DNA from: Bifidobacterium asteroides
Lineage (GTDB): Bacteria; Actinomycetota; Actinomycetes; Actinomycetales; Bifidobacteriaceae
Reading direction: 5' to 3'
DNA length: 64,000 nt
Assembly (NCBI RefSeq): GCF_030758775.1
Contig: NZ_CP132384.1
Span: 1,922,001 to 1,986,000, forward strand
Every line of letters starts with the position of its first letter. The stretch's first letter is position 1. Of this stretch, positions 37,351-46,759 are shown piece after piece. The notes under the pieces were generated by a model, which did no database searches, had not been told where the DNA came from, and was given only the letters and a program-made list of their open reading frames with translations. A program made the position numbers and the translations under genes.

Positions 37351-38934
37351 TCACGGCTTCTTTCCCGAAGACACTTCAGCCAAGGAATCACTGGCCACAT
37401 ATCGTTGGTACTTGCTCCGGGGCTTATCGGGAAGCGTCATGGAGAGCGCGTTTTCTTCGAGCAGTGGCTCGATATACCGCCTGCGAACATAGTACTTGCC
37501 CAGCCCAAGCGCATGCGCGATATCCTCGAGCGAACGGGGTTCCTTACAAAAGCCGAGAATCCTGTCGCGTATTCCCTTGCCCGTCTTTGCTGCTCCCGAG
37601 GCATCGGAACCACCAAGTGCATGGACCTGGACGCGTTTCGCCGAATCAGATACTGCGGCCCCAGTCCAATGAACGGTTGCTTCCGCCGCAACAGCACGTT
37701 CCGGCACAGAGTAGAAGCGCACAGTGAAGGAAGCCTGCCGATCCTGAAACTCTACAGGCTTATATCCACACTGTTTGGCCTCCTCGCGGATAGCCGGAAT
37801 CCCTGAGTGCCGATTCTCCGCAATCCCCTCAATCTCCAGCAGACTGACCAGGGTAGGGTTCCTGGTCTGACTGTTGGCAAAGCCCAAGTCGTTGATGCTC
37901 TGACCGCCATATACACCACCAGGATTCCAGCATTCAAGACGATCGGCAAAGAGCGTCAATCTGACCGGCGTTCCGTTGCAGTATGGGCCATAGTCACGAT
38001 GCATCAGTGCGTTGGTCAGGATTTCCCTGACTGCGGTTTCGGGATACTCAGGAATATCAGTGCGCACCCCATCCCTGATCACCGTCCTGGTTCTGCTGTT
38101 ACGCCGCACAAAGGCCATGGCATCCTCAAGCATGCGGTCAATGGTCCCTTCAAAGCGCTGATTGTCAAGGAACCGCTCTCCCCCAAGACCAGTTCCGGCC
38201 TTGGTTCCCGGCACAACCACGGCGGTAATGCAGAGGTTCGGATACACCTGCTGCGGGTATTCGCCAAGGGTCATCAAACCTGCAAGAGTAGGAGATCCAC
38301 GACGGCAGACACCCGATAGCTCCAGGATCTCGTCCTCGTTCCTTCTGGCTAGGAGCGGGCGTTCCCGCTGTGCTCGACTAATGAAATCATAACGTTTTTC
38401 TGGGTTCAACATATCGGAATCGGCCTGAGGGTCTACCGATACATCGTCGCGTCGACCGTCCTTGAAAGTCTCAATCTCATACAGCTGCGTAGGCGTCATG
38501 CGGGCATCGGCATCCCCGATCCGGGTGTAGCTGCCTGCGCTGATGCCTGCTGTCTTGCGGTAGACAGGCCTCTCGCCCATAGGTTTGCCATTGATGTAAG
38601 CTGAAACCACTGTCTTGCCGTCAATCAGGCTTTCGCTATAGACTGGTCTGACCTCGGGATACATCTCTTTGCCCTGTGCTGTTACCGCCTTTTCCAGCTC
38701 CTGCGCGTCGTGGACGCCAACAACCTCGAATCCAAGGCTTTCATCCAGCCCGAATACGATGATGCCGCCCTCGTTTTGGTTGGAAAACGACGACAGCGAG
38801 TCATACACCTTCGGAGTCCCCTGGCTGGCGGCTTTGACTTCTATCGATTGGCCTTCGCAACCCTTGCGCTGAATCGAACGCACAACCTCCTCCAGAGACA
38901 GATCGCCCTGTTCAGCGTCATCTGATTTTTGCAT
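37351..38934 (-). CDS. AlbA_2 (Schlafen-type) domain protein, putative transcriptional regulator
   Basis: 527 aa. The N-terminal divergent-AAA/AlbA_2 domain shows IEVKAASQGTPKVYDSLSSF and GGIIVFGLDES (residues about 30-65). A central region has PETAVREILTNALMHRDYGP and the GHKL-like NGTPVRLTLFADRLECWNPG, followed by SGIPAIREEAKQCG, the usual layout of ATP-dependent helicase-related/AlbA_2 regulators. The C-terminal 80 residues contain a winged-helix-like SLEDIAHALGLGKYYVRRRY. Function in this family is mostly unknown; some members act in regulation or stress. The ATG at 38934 follows GGGG. An inverted-repeat array lies directly upstream. Confidence 0.85.
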   Translation of the reverse strand: MQKSDDAEQGDLSLEEVVRSIQRKGCEGQSIEVKAASQGTPKVYDSLSSFSNQNEGGIIVFGLDESLGFEVVGVHDAQELEKAVTAQGKEMYPEVRPVYSESLIDGKTVVSAYINGKPMGERPVYRKTAGISAGSYTRIGDADARMTPTQLYEIETFKDGRRDDVSVDPQADSDMLNPEKRYDFISRAQRERPLLARRNEDEILELSGVCRRGSPTLAGLMTLGEYPQQVYPNLCITAVVVPGTKAGTGLGGERFLDNQRFEGTIDRMLEDAMAFVRRNSRTRTVIRDGVRTDIPEYPETAVREILTNALMHRDYGPYCNGTPVRLTLFADRLECWNPGGVYGGQSINDLGFANSQTRNPTLVSLLEIEGIAENRHSGIPAIREEAKQCGYKPVEFQDRQASFTVRFYSVPERAVAAEATVHWTGAAVSDSAKRVQVHALGGSDASGAAKTGKGIRDRILGFCKEPRSLEDIAHALGLGKYYVRRRYIEPLLEENALSMTLPDKPRSKYQRYVASDSLAEVSSGKKP

Positions 38935-38981
38935 GTAGGCCCCTATAAATTGATAATCTTTGTTATCTTTATCATACAGAT

Positions 38982-39019
38982 TTACTAAAGAATGGCAAAC
39001 TTTAGTAATTGATTACTAA
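38982..39019. promoter_or_regulatory. Operator-like inverted-repeat array upstream of the AlbA_2 gene
   Basis: TTACTAAAG at 38982-38990 and CTTTAGTAA at 39000-39008 are perfect inverted arms. The second arm overlaps the near-palindrome TTAGTAATTGATTACTAA at 39002-39019. Three copies of the same half-site within 38 bp, 50-85 bp before the start codon, suggest a binding site, perhaps for the AlbA_2 protein itself. Confidence 0.55.
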
Positions 39020-39147
39020 GATAATCGCTAAAAATTGATGTTTTTATAATTATCAATCCATGATTAACACTATTTCCAGATCTTTATCACTGTGCAATTT
39101 TTAGTCGGACACCGAGTTGGCCGTGGCCGATATTCACCCCGCCTCAT

Positions 39148-40656
39148 TCACTGCACCGGCAAAGATACCGTGACTACTGCGCCATTGCCATCGGTTGCAT
39201 TCCCCAGGGTCAGGCGGCCTCCTGCACTCTCGACAGTTGACCGGGCGGCAGCCAGGCCGATGCCATGGTGGCCGCCGGAGCCGTGCCGACTGCTATCGGC
39301 CTGATAGAGCCATTCCGTGGCGTGGGCCAGAGCCCGGCTGCTGAATCCTGTACCCTGGTCACGCACGGTCACCACCAAGGCTCGCCCGCCCTCCTGGCCA
39401 TACTCCAGCTTCCATGTCAGCGTCACCAGACCATGGTCCGGAGAATAGTCAGCTGCGTTGGCAACGATGTTCATAATCGCCCTGGCAAGGTCAGCGGAAT
39501 TACCGGAAATCTGACCAGTGTCGGAACCCAGGCGGTCTTCGCTCTCAAGCCGCAGACCCCTAGCGCTTAGATAACCCTTGGCTTGGTTGTCGACCATATT
39601 TCTCAAGGCAACCGTTGTGACCTCGGATCGTCCAGAAGCGGTGCCCACAGTACCTTGGCTGATTGCCTGGGCGTAGTCGGCCATTTCAGCGATGGCATCC
39701 TCGATGGAGTCCAGGTAGGACTGCTGCTCCTGGCTGAGACCGGTCTCCCCCAGCAGGTCTGCGTTGCCTCGCATGATGGTCAGCGGCGTCTTCAGGTCGT
39801 GAGCCAGAGCCGCCACCTGTCGACGCTGGGACTCCTGGGCCGTCCAGGTCTTCTCAAGGGATTCCTTCAGCGTGGCGCGCATCCTGTCGAAGGACTCCAG
39901 CACCCGGTTGATTTCCAGCACGTTGCTGCGGGGCAGGGAGGCATCCAGATCCTGCCGCCCTATATCGTCAGCCACCTGGTTGAAGACCTTGAGCTTGGAC
40001 GATATGACATGGGCCGCCCGCAACCCGACCAACAAGAGGGTGAGCAGCAAGGAGATCCCGTAAGACGCGAGCAGCAGGTTCTGGGGATTGGGATAGCGGT
40101 CCCGGGCCTGCCTCGATGCCCACTGCGGCTGAACCCGATAGGCCAGGACACATGGCCGCCCATCAGCTGTGACATAGACGGCGTAGGTCGCATCCGGCTT
40201 CGCGCGAGTGGCCAGGGGCCGCCCCGTCTTCTTCCCTCGCTCTTCCAATGGCTTAGCTGCCCTATGTTCCCAGTGGTCGGCAGCCAGCTGGTCGGCCTCG
40301 CCAGCCATGCCGCCTTTCATATCTCCCCCCGTAGGATGCCCCTGGTGGTCATAGGTTCGATACCAGTAGGCTGCGGGAATCAAGGATTCGTCAATAGCGG
40401 CCGAACGGCCGATGGATTGCCCCACCTTCTCCAGATGCTGCTCGCCATAGTTGGCCCAGAAGAAGTCACCCTTGGCCCCCAGGTTTATCCAGACCATATA
40501 TATGCCGGCGAACAGCACAGACAGAATCAGCAGCACGTAGAGAAAGTACCTGATGATCAGCAGAACGATGGGCATTCCCTTGCGGCTTGGCCGGCCCTTG
40601 CCCTTGACGCTCTGCTCCTTGGGCGACTCTGGCACACCGTCGATCAAGCCACCCAT
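39148..40656 (-). CDS. Sensor histidine kinase of the lantibiotic-immunity module
   Basis: 502 aa. Two transmembrane helices (about 32-57 and 195-215) enclose an extracellular domain of about 140 residues. A HAMP-like segment follows, then HisKA with His286 in VAALAHDLKTPLTIMRGN. The HATPase domain has AIMNIVANAADYSPDHG, VTVRDQGTGFS and GGHHGIGLAAARSTVESAGG. Its start overlaps the response regulator gene by 13 bp. The order ATPase-permease-permease-regulator-kinase on one strand parallels lanFEG-lanRK loci, so it probably senses a lantibiotic-like peptide. Confidence 0.93.
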   Translation of the reverse strand: MGGLIDGVPESPKEQSVKGKGRPSRKGMPIVLLIIRYFLYVLLILSVLFAGIYMVWINLGAKGDFFWANYGEQHLEKVGQSIGRSAAIDESLIPAAYWYRTYDHQGHPTGGDMKGGMAGEADQLAADHWEHRAAKPLEERGKKTGRPLATRAKPDATYAVYVTADGRPCVLAYRVQPQWASRQARDRYPNPQNLLLASYGISLLLTLLLVGLRAAHVISSKLKVFNQVADDIGRQDLDASLPRSNVLEINRVLESFDRMRATLKESLEKTWTAQESQRRQVAALAHDLKTPLTIMRGNADLLGETGLSQEQQSYLDSIEDAIAEMADYAQAISQGTVGTASGRSEVTTVALRNMVDNQAKGYLSARGLRLESEDRLGSDTGQISGNSADLARAIMNIVANAADYSPDHGLVTLTWKLEYGQEGGRALVVTVRDQGTGFSSRALAHATEWLYQADSSRHGSGGHHGIGLAAARSTVESAGGRLTLGNATDGNGAVVTVSLPVQ

Positions 40657-41375
40657 TGGTACCCCACCGACCAGATGGTCCTGATGGGGTCCACCCCCAG
40701 GGCTTTGAGCTTGCGCCGGGCATTGCTCAGATGCACCCTGACCGCAGCCGTGGCATCGCTGTCCGCATCATCGGCGGCCGGATCATCCTCTGCTGCCAGG
40801 CAGGCCTCCCATATCTGCATGGGCGCGTAGGCCCGACCGGGATGTTCTGCCAGCAGGGCGCATATGCGGTATTCCGCATCCGTCAGATTGGCGTTGTGCC
40901 CGTCCACCCTGATCTGCCGCGCCTGAAGGTCCATGTCCAAGGGGCCGAAATGCAGAAGGGGACGCCCGCGACGACTGCCCTGAGACAGCCGCGCTCTGAC
41001 CTTGGCTCGAAGTTCGGCAATGCCGAAAGGCTTGCGTATATAGTCGTCGGCACCCAGGCCATAGGCCAGGACCGCGCTGTCTTCATCAGTCTTGGCTGTT
41101 AGGAAGATGATCGGGCAGGACACCCGTTCCCTGATGGAAGTCAAAAGGGCAAAGCCGTCCAAGTGTGGCATCATGACATCGCAAAGGATCAGATCGACCG
41201 AGGACAGGTCCATGCTTACGACCTTCCGCGACTCGTTGACCACAGTCACGGCATAGCCGTCCTTGGACAGGGCCGCCATCAGCAGGGTCGTGATCCTTGG
41301 ATCGTCGTCCACCACCAGGATGGATGCCCGATGCCGATTGCTCCCGGGGGAACCTTCGGCGTGCACGTCAGCCAC
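40644..41375 (-). CDS. OmpR-family response regulator of the lantibiotic-immunity module
   Basis: 243 aa from a GTG at 41375, chosen because AAAAGGAG lies 7 nt before it; the longer frame to 41549 reaches into the preceding gene. The receiver has VVDDDPRI, phosphoacceptor Asp66 in LILCDVMMPHLDG, IIFLTAKTDED and DDYIRKPFG. The winged-helix C-terminal domain contains LTDAEYRICALLAEHPGRAY and VRVHLSNARRKLKALG followed by IRTIWSVGYQW. It is coupled to the kinase gene by a 13-bp overlap and follows the permease gene by 131 bp. Confidence 0.94.
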   Translation of the reverse strand: MADVHAEGSPGSNRHRASILVVDDDPRITTLLMAALSKDGYAVTVVNESRKVVSMDLSSVDLILCDVMMPHLDGFALLTSIRERVSCPIIFLTAKTDEDSAVLAYGLGADDYIRKPFGIAELRAKVRARLSQGSRRGRPLLHFGPLDMDLQARQIRVDGHNANLTDAEYRICALLAEHPGRAYAPMQIWEACLAAEDDPAADDADSDATAAVRVHLSNARRKLKALGVDPIRTIWSVGYQWVA

Positions 41376-41506
41376 GATTGGCTCCTTTTCTGCGCTTGCA
41401 GACTCAGCCCACCCGCTTTCGAGAATAAACGCCTTGTGGACCAGGTGTCTTGCAAGCCTGATTCCTAGAACAGATTTCTCACGGACCGGATGCCCTGCAA
41501 TCCAGT

Positions 41507-42331
41507 CTAATCGCTGACCTTGCGCCGATCCTCGAACCTGCCGATCCAAAGCAGGAGGGCCAGGCCCAAGGTCAGGGTGAGGACCAGGCAGGGGACCAGA
41601 TTGTCCACAGCCGTCACGCCAATTGAAGCACGCAGACCCTCCCCTCCCGGCATGGTCAAGGCCAGGGCCTGCTCGATTCCCAGGGAGCCGAACCTAGTAG
41701 GCCAGGTGAAGGGTATCCACTGGCTGATCCCGGGCGTGCTCTCGATACCGGATAAAGTACGGCCGTATAGGCCATTGAAGAGGCCGCCAAGGGAACTGAT
41801 GGATATCCCCGTGCCGAGGACACCGATGGCGATGGTCGCATTCCGGCCGAAGCGTAGGGCAAGGGCGATAAAGAAAAGGTAGAGGCAGAGGGAACCACCG
41901 GCCATCCCTAAGGTGGCGAGCGCAACGGCCGAGATTGGTGCCCCCGATCCGCCAGCCAGAACCATGGGCAGGCAGAAGGCCAGAGCCGCCAGGGCCAGTG
42001 CCAGCAGACCCAGAAGCCAGAGCACCAGGACCTTGGCCGCCAGACCCAGACGGCGGCTGGGAATCCCCAGAAGGTTGGCCATGTCGCCGGCCTCACGCTC
42101 GGTCTCGATGTTTATGGCAACGACAATGGCGGCCATCAGAGGCATGAAGGCGCCCAGAACCTGGAAGAAGGCATCGGTCTCCAGACCAGGATCATAGGGA
42201 GCTGCAGCGAAGTAGGCGCCGCAGACGAGGCCGGCCGCCAGTCCGCAGACGACATGGATGGCGATAAGCACAGATCCATGCAATCGCACGATTTCAGAGG
42301 CCACGACCCGGCCGGCTGTCATCCCTGTCAT
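41507..42331 (-). CDS. ABC-2-type permease, lantibiotic-immunity (LanG/MutG-like)
   Basis: 274 aa with six hydrophobic segments. After an N-terminal amphipathic stretch (MTGMTAGRVVASEIVRLHGS) the first loop reads PYDPGLETDAFFQVLGAFMP and then VVAINIETEREAGDMANLLG, the IETER/E-type cytoplasmic stretch usual for LanE/LanG permeases. It starts right after the stop of the partner permease. Together with the 42333-43169 permease and the 43166-43861 ATPase it should form an exporter that clears a membrane-bound peptide from the membrane. Confidence 0.82.
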   Translation of the reverse strand: MTGMTAGRVVASEIVRLHGSVLIAIHVVCGLAAGLVCGAYFAAAPYDPGLETDAFFQVLGAFMPLMAAIVVAINIETEREAGDMANLLGIPSRRLGLAAKVLVLWLLGLLALALAALAFCLPMVLAGGSGAPISAVALATLGMAGGSLCLYLFFIALALRFGRNATIAIGVLGTGISISSLGGLFNGLYGRTLSGIESTPGISQWIPFTWPTRFGSLGIEQALALTMPGGEGLRASIGVTAVDNLVPCLVLTLTLGLALLLWIGRFEDRRKVSD

Positions 42332-42332
42332 G

Positions 42333-43169
42333 TCAGTTGGTCTCCTTCCGCGAGAACCAGATTCCCGTCAGGACGGACAGGAGCAGGAACCAGACCAGGC
42401 AGGACACCAAGGCCGTCAGGCTCTGCCCGCCAAAGACAGACAGCGCAGCCTTGATCGGGCTGTTGTCCTCGGTCTCCAGGGGCACGCCATCAGGCATGAC
42501 CTTCATGAAAGGCACCGGCAGATTGATCATGGCAGCGGGCGGCAGGAAGGGCCAGAGCCGTTGGCTTCCCCAGAAGATGATTGAGACCAGCAGGTCCACC
42601 ATGTAAGGCAGGCCGAATCCGATCAGAACGCCGAACCGGGCGGTCAGGGCAAGTCCCGCCGGTATCATCCAGGAGCAGGCCAGGACCAGCATCAGGGCGC
42701 TGACTACAAAATCGACCAGGGAGGGACCCTGAACCCCGGAAACGGCGACTATGAGTGCCGAAAGGCCCAGAGCCAGCAGGGTGGCGAGGCCGACCAGAAG
42801 CAGGCAGTAGACGATCTTGGCCCACCAGACCATAACGGGCGCGGCAGGCAAGGACAGAGTGGTCCTCCACCGCTGTTTGCCGTCGATGTTGGCCACGGCG
42901 ACGCTTATCAGGGCGGTCATGGCTGGGAGGAGCAGGACATACCAGTAGTTGACCCAGGAGGGCATCCAGACATGCAGCCCGAACGCGAAGCAAGCCACGA
43001 TAACAATGAGTATCAGAGGGAAAGCCAAGACCATCCGCCTGGGCGCGGCCGACCGGCCCTTCATGATCTCCGCTGCCAGGATCCTGCCAAAGGGGATGCC
43101 GTTGCCACTGGTTCTGACTCTTTCAGCCGTATCCTGCTGGACGAATTGGTTGGCATTCCTGCTGCTCAT
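42333..43169 (-). CDS. ABC-2-type permease, lantibiotic-immunity (LanE/MutE-like)
   Basis: 278 aa with six hydrophobic segments. The cytoplasmic N-terminus (MSSRNANQFVQQDTAERVRT) leads to GRILAAEIMKGRSAAPRRMV, typical of this permease family. The first external loop contains HVWMPSWVNYWYVLLLPAMT, and the cytoplasmic stretch VANIDGKQRWRTTLSLPAAP corresponds to the LanE coupling loop. Its start overlaps the ATPase stop by 4 bp. Confidence 0.83.
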   Translation of the reverse strand: MSSRNANQFVQQDTAERVRTSGNGIPFGRILAAEIMKGRSAAPRRMVLAFPLILIVIVACFAFGLHVWMPSWVNYWYVLLLPAMTALISVAVANIDGKQRWRTTLSLPAAPVMVWWAKIVYCLLLVGLATLLALGLSALIVAVSGVQGPSLVDFVVSALMLVLACSWMIPAGLALTARFGVLIGFGLPYMVDLLVSIIFWGSQRLWPFLPPAAMINLPVPFMKVMPDGVPLETEDNSPIKAALSVFGGQSLTALVSCLVWFLLLSVLTGIWFSRKETN

Positions 43170-43861
43170 CGTGACCTCCTGAGCACGTCCATGAACAGCC
43201 CCTCCAGGTCCTCCCCGGCGTGCAGTTCATTCTCGTAGGCCAGGCGACCGTCGGCGATGATGCCGATATGATCCGCCAGGATCGACACCTCGGAGAGGAT
43301 ATGGCTGGAGACGATCACGCTCATCCCCTGCTGCGGAAAGCTGCGGATCATCCCCCTCAGCTCCTCGATGCCCAGCGGATCCAGCCCGTTGGTAGGTTCG
43401 TCCAGGATCAGCAGACGGGGTTTGGTCAGAATGGCGTTCGCTATCCCCAGGCGCTGCTTCATGCCCATGGAAAACTGTCCAGCCTTCTTGGAACCCGTAT
43501 CGCTCAGTCCGGCAATGGAGAGTGCCTGGTCGATCCGCTCATCAGGCAGGCCAAACAGGGTTGTACGCACCTTGAGGTTCTGACGGGCCGTCAGGTTGGG
43601 GTAGACGGGCGGCTGCTCGATCAGGGCGCCGATGTCGTAGAGATCCCGGCGCGACCAAGGGTGCCCGTCCAGAATCATGGATCCGCCACTGGGGTGCAGC
43701 ATGCCTGTGACCATCTTCAGGGTAGTGGATTTGCCGGCCCCGTTTGGCCCCAGGAGCCCGTAGACTCCGCCCTCGGGGACATGCAGGGACACCTGGTCGA
43801 CGGCCCGCTGTCCGCGACCGAAGACCTTGGTCAGCCCCTCGGTCCGCAATATGTAACGCAT
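43166..43861 (-). CDS. Lantibiotic-immunity ABC transporter ATP-binding protein (LanF-like)
   Basis: 231 aa. Walker A GPNGAGKST, signature FSMGMKQRLGIANAIL, Walker B LLILDEPTNGLDP and H-loop VIVSSHILSE. The Q-loop position reads GALIEQPPVYPNLTARQNL, with Glu in place of Gln. This E-loop is a known hallmark of LanF immunity ATPases. It is the first gene of the five-gene module. No lantibiotic precursor or modification gene is adjacent, so this is an orphan self-protection or resistance module. Confidence 0.9.
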   Translation of the reverse strand: MRYILRTEGLTKVFGRGQRAVDQVSLHVPEGGVYGLLGPNGAGKSTTLKMVTGMLHPSGGSMILDGHPWSRRDLYDIGALIEQPPVYPNLTARQNLKVRTTLFGLPDERIDQALSIAGLSDTGSKKAGQFSMGMKQRLGIANAILTKPRLLILDEPTNGLDPLGIEELRGMIRSFPQQGMSVIVSSHILSEVSILADHIGIIADGRLAYENELHAGEDLEGLFMDVLRRSR

Positions 43862-44067
43862 GGTCAGCTCCTATTCATTTCCGTGTGGCAGGAGCCAGAC
43901 TAAAGACCGAAAATAAAGAAAGATAAAGGAGCCGGAACGGATTCTCGCGCCACCGTAATGTCTTGCTAGACAAACACCTGAGACAGGAGAGAGGAGTGCA
44001 TGCACGCGCATAGCTCCTCCTGCCTTCCACATCCGCTCCTGGGACAGCCGACCGCCGCCGGCTTGAA

Positions 44068-44832
44068 TCACAACCTCAGGTAGACCCCTGACCGTATTCT
44101 GCGCAGAGCCGCTACAAAGGCCACCAGACCGATAGCCACCTCCACCAGCCCCCTGACGGCCTCGGCAAGAAGAACCGCCGTCCAGGATAGGCCATAACCT
44201 CCCACGGCCTGAACCGTGGCCCCTAAAGGGAGGATGGTTGCGAACCGACGAAGCGGGGCCGGATAGGTTCCAGCAGGCACAACCACGCCCACAGCCACCG
44301 GCAGGAGGACAGTGACCGCATTCAGTGGAGCGAAGGAATCCGCAGTCAGCAGTCCGAGGCCACCCACAAGGATCCCCAAAGCCAAACCTGCAAAGAGGGC
44401 GGTAGGCAGGAGGCTCAGGGCTCGGAGAAAATCGAACGAGCCGTGCCCGACATCCAGGACCAAGGTTCCGGCCAGGGTCACCAGCCCTGTAATCGATGCA
44501 GCCACCACGCCCGGAAGACCCAGACCAATCCAGTAGGCCAGGTCCATCGGACGACGTGCCAGGACCTCTGGGATGATTTCCTCCTCCCTGTCCATGGTCA
44601 TACCGCTGGCCATGACGGTCGCCACCTGGCAGGCCGCAGCCACCAGGCCACCGGCATATCCGATGCGAGCCAGGGCGGGGGAATTCAGGCTCCCCCCGAG
44701 CATAAGCTGGCAGGCCACATCCAGGATGGGGACAACGGCCAGGGATACCAGGAGAGCCAGGGGGCGGCCAGCAGGCATGGAAGAGCGCCAGCTGACATTG
44801 GCAACGGTGAGCATCCTATGAACCCAACTCAC
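44068..44832 (-). CDS. ABC transporter permease (third gene of a drug/peptide exporter)
   Basis: 254 aa, six hydrophobic segments, no recognisable soluble domain. It starts MSWVHRMLTVANVSWRSSMP at 44832, 2 bp after the preceding permease stop. The coupling stretch MTMDREEEIIPEVLARRPMD is a typical ABC-2 cytoplasmic element. It works with the permease at 44835-45614 and the ATPase at 45611-46759. Substrate unknown. Confidence 0.78.
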   Translation of the reverse strand: MSWVHRMLTVANVSWRSSMPAGRPLALLVSLAVVPILDVACQLMLGGSLNSPALARIGYAGGLVAAACQVATVMASGMTMDREEEIIPEVLARRPMDLAYWIGLGLPGVVAASITGLVTLAGTLVLDVGHGSFDFLRALSLLPTALFAGLALGILVGGLGLLTADSFAPLNAVTVLLPVAVGVVVPAGTYPAPLRRFATILPLGATVQAVGGYGLSWTAVLLAEAVRGLVEVAIGLVAFVAALRRIRSGVYLRL

Positions 44833-44834
44833 GG

Positions 44835-45614
44835 TCAGATCACCTCGATTGTGCCGTCACGCCTGGCTTTGGTCTCGGAGATGTCGGCAAGGCGGGCGGC
44901 CAGGCTAATCCACAGGAGGAGGGCCACCAGCCAGCAGGCCAGGTCCCACCAAAGGACGGGAGCCTCCGGACTGGAGGCAATGCCACCTGCCTTCATGATG
45001 GACAGGGCGGGCCGGGTGGGGATCAGATTCTTCAACCCCTCCCCCAGGTCAATCGCTCCTGCCTGACCCTCGAAAACCCCTGACAGGGCCATACAGGGGA
45101 CAAGGACCAGGCCTTCATAGGCCGTGGCATAGGGGGTCATCACGAAGAGACAGGCCACCGCCAGAGCCATGACCAGGGCCCCCAGCCAAATCAGGGGCAC
45201 CCCTAGGACCAGGACCGGCCAATGCTCCCCCAGCTCGGTGGGTAGGAGGGCACCCGGTCCTGGAATCAGCCAGGCCACACCGGCTAGGGGAAAAGCCAGC
45301 AGGCCAAAGGTGGCAGTTGAAGAGATCAGGGCCAGGATGGCAGGCCGGGGGCCGGACCCGCTGACCATGAGATGAGCCAGGGTCCCCTTGCGCCGTTCGA
45401 AACCGATCAGACCTGCGGCGGAGCTGCAGGAGGTCCACAGGCCTATGACGGCTGAACGGAGAAACCCCTGATAGGGGTCGGATCCCCAGGCCCTGACTCC
45501 CAACCGTTGGACCAGACAGGTTGAGAGGGTGGCTACCAGGAGGATCTCAATAAAGTAGGTGGTTCTGGTGTATTCGCGCAGTTGGAAGGCGGCCTCTCTG
45601 AGCATCCTCATCAT
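44835..45614 (-). CDS. ABC transporter permease (second gene of a drug/peptide exporter)
   Basis: 259 aa, six hydrophobic segments. The cytoplasmic stretch GLIGFERRKGTLAHLMVSGS with its ERRKGTL motif is usual for ABC-2 permeases of the daunorubicin/NatB type. The start overlaps the ATPase stop by 4 bp. It is paired with the adjacent permease. Confidence 0.8.
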   Translation of the reverse strand: MMRMLREAAFQLREYTRTTYFIEILLVATLSTCLVQRLGVRAWGSDPYQGFLRSAVIGLWTSCSSAAGLIGFERRKGTLAHLMVSGSGPRPAILALISSTATFGLLAFPLAGVAWLIPGPGALLPTELGEHWPVLVLGVPLIWLGALVMALAVACLFVMTPYATAYEGLVLVPCMALSGVFEGQAGAIDLGEGLKNLIPTRPALSIMKAGGIASSPEAPVLWWDLACWLVALLLWISLAARLADISETKARRDGTIEVI

Positions 45615-46759
45615 AGATTCGCCTCCGCGCCTGGACGGGCGGCCAGGGCTAGGAAAGCGTCCTCCAGACCTGCAGGCCTGACTAGGAGATCTGCCGGACA
45701 GTCGAGTGATCGGTCCGCGAAGAAGCGGGCCATTCCTCGTCTCAGACGGATCGGCTCTGCACCCGCAGGTCCTAGCTCTTTCTCCGAGGCTCGCTTCCAG
45801 AGGATGGAGATCATCCAGTCGGGACCTGATGGCCGTGTGAGAACCACACCGCGCCGACCAACCCAGTCAATCAGAATACCCGGGTCGGCCAATTGGTCCG
45901 GCCTCAGGGTGAAGGAAGCCACCCAACCCACGTCGGCGAACCGCCGGACGACCTCCAGGGACCCATCGACCAGGATCCCGCCCGAATCGATTACGGCTAT
46001 ACGGTCGGCCAGTTCCTCCACCTCCTCCATGCCATGGCTGGTCAGGAGGATGCCCACCCCCGAATCCGCCACTGAACGGATCAGGCTGCGGATGCGCAGG
46101 GCTGCGCTCGGGTCCAGGCCATCAGTTGGTTCGTCCAGGAGGAGGAGGCTGGGGGAACCCAAGAGCCCCCTTGCTATGTGGAGACGCTGGGTCTGGCCTC
46201 GCGAGAGCTCATATACCGCATGACGCTCCTTACCGTTTAGCCCCACGCTGTCCAGGACACGGCCGATTTCACTGTCCCTCTGCCGGTAGGGCACATCGGC
46301 CAAGTCGGCGAAGAAGCGCATATTGGCCATCACTGTGGCCCTGGGGTAGAAACCCCTGTCTCCGCCGAGTACCAGCCCCAATCTCTTCCGGGCCTGGCTC
46401 GGATCGGCCAGGGCATCCACCCCGTCCACGCTCACCTCGCCACGGGTTGGGGTTAGAAGTGTGGAAGCAATTTTGACCAGGGTGGTTTTGCCGGCCCCGT
46501 TCAGACCGACCAAGGCCTGTATCTTTCCCCGATCCACCTTCAGACTGATGTCCGATAGGACTGTTTGGGATCCCTCCTTCCTCCCACCTCGCCTTCCGGC
46601 GAAGGACCGCCAGACGTGGGAGAGGGCCAGGGCCGGACTCTCATCATCTCCGGCCTGCGGAGACCTGCAACCTTCACGTATACCTATGTTGGAATGCTTG
46701 ATGAAATCAATCAAAATAAATGCCATTTCCGTGCTCAGTGCTTGTAAATCCATGTGCAC
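45611..46759 (-). CDS. ABC transporter ATP-binding protein (DrrA-like)
   Basis: Up to 382 aa from a GTG at 46759 (ATG alternatives at 46753 and 46726); the first 40 or so residues are not family-like, so the true start is uncertain. Walker A GLNGAGKTT, signature LSRGQTQRLHIARGLL (Arg replaces the first Gly), Walker B LLLLDEPTDGLDP, H-loop LTSHGMEEVEEL. The C-terminal 100 residues (SLEVVRRFADVGWVASFTLR onward) resemble the regulatory tail of DrrA-type ATPases. It forms an operon with two permeases. Confidence 0.88.
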   Translation of the reverse strand: MHMDLQALSTEMAFILIDFIKHSNIGIREGCRSPQAGDDESPALALSHVWRSFAGRRGGRKEGSQTVLSDISLKVDRGKIQALVGLNGAGKTTLVKIASTLLTPTRGEVSVDGVDALADPSQARKRLGLVLGGDRGFYPRATVMANMRFFADLADVPYRQRDSEIGRVLDSVGLNGKERHAVYELSRGQTQRLHIARGLLGSPSLLLLDEPTDGLDPSAALRIRSLIRSVADSGVGILLTSHGMEEVEELADRIAVIDSGGILVDGSLEVVRRFADVGWVASFTLRPDQLADPGILIDWVGRRGVVLTRPSGPDWMISILWKRASEKELGPAGAEPIRLRRGMARFFADRSLDCPADLLVRPAGLEDAFLALAARPGAEANL

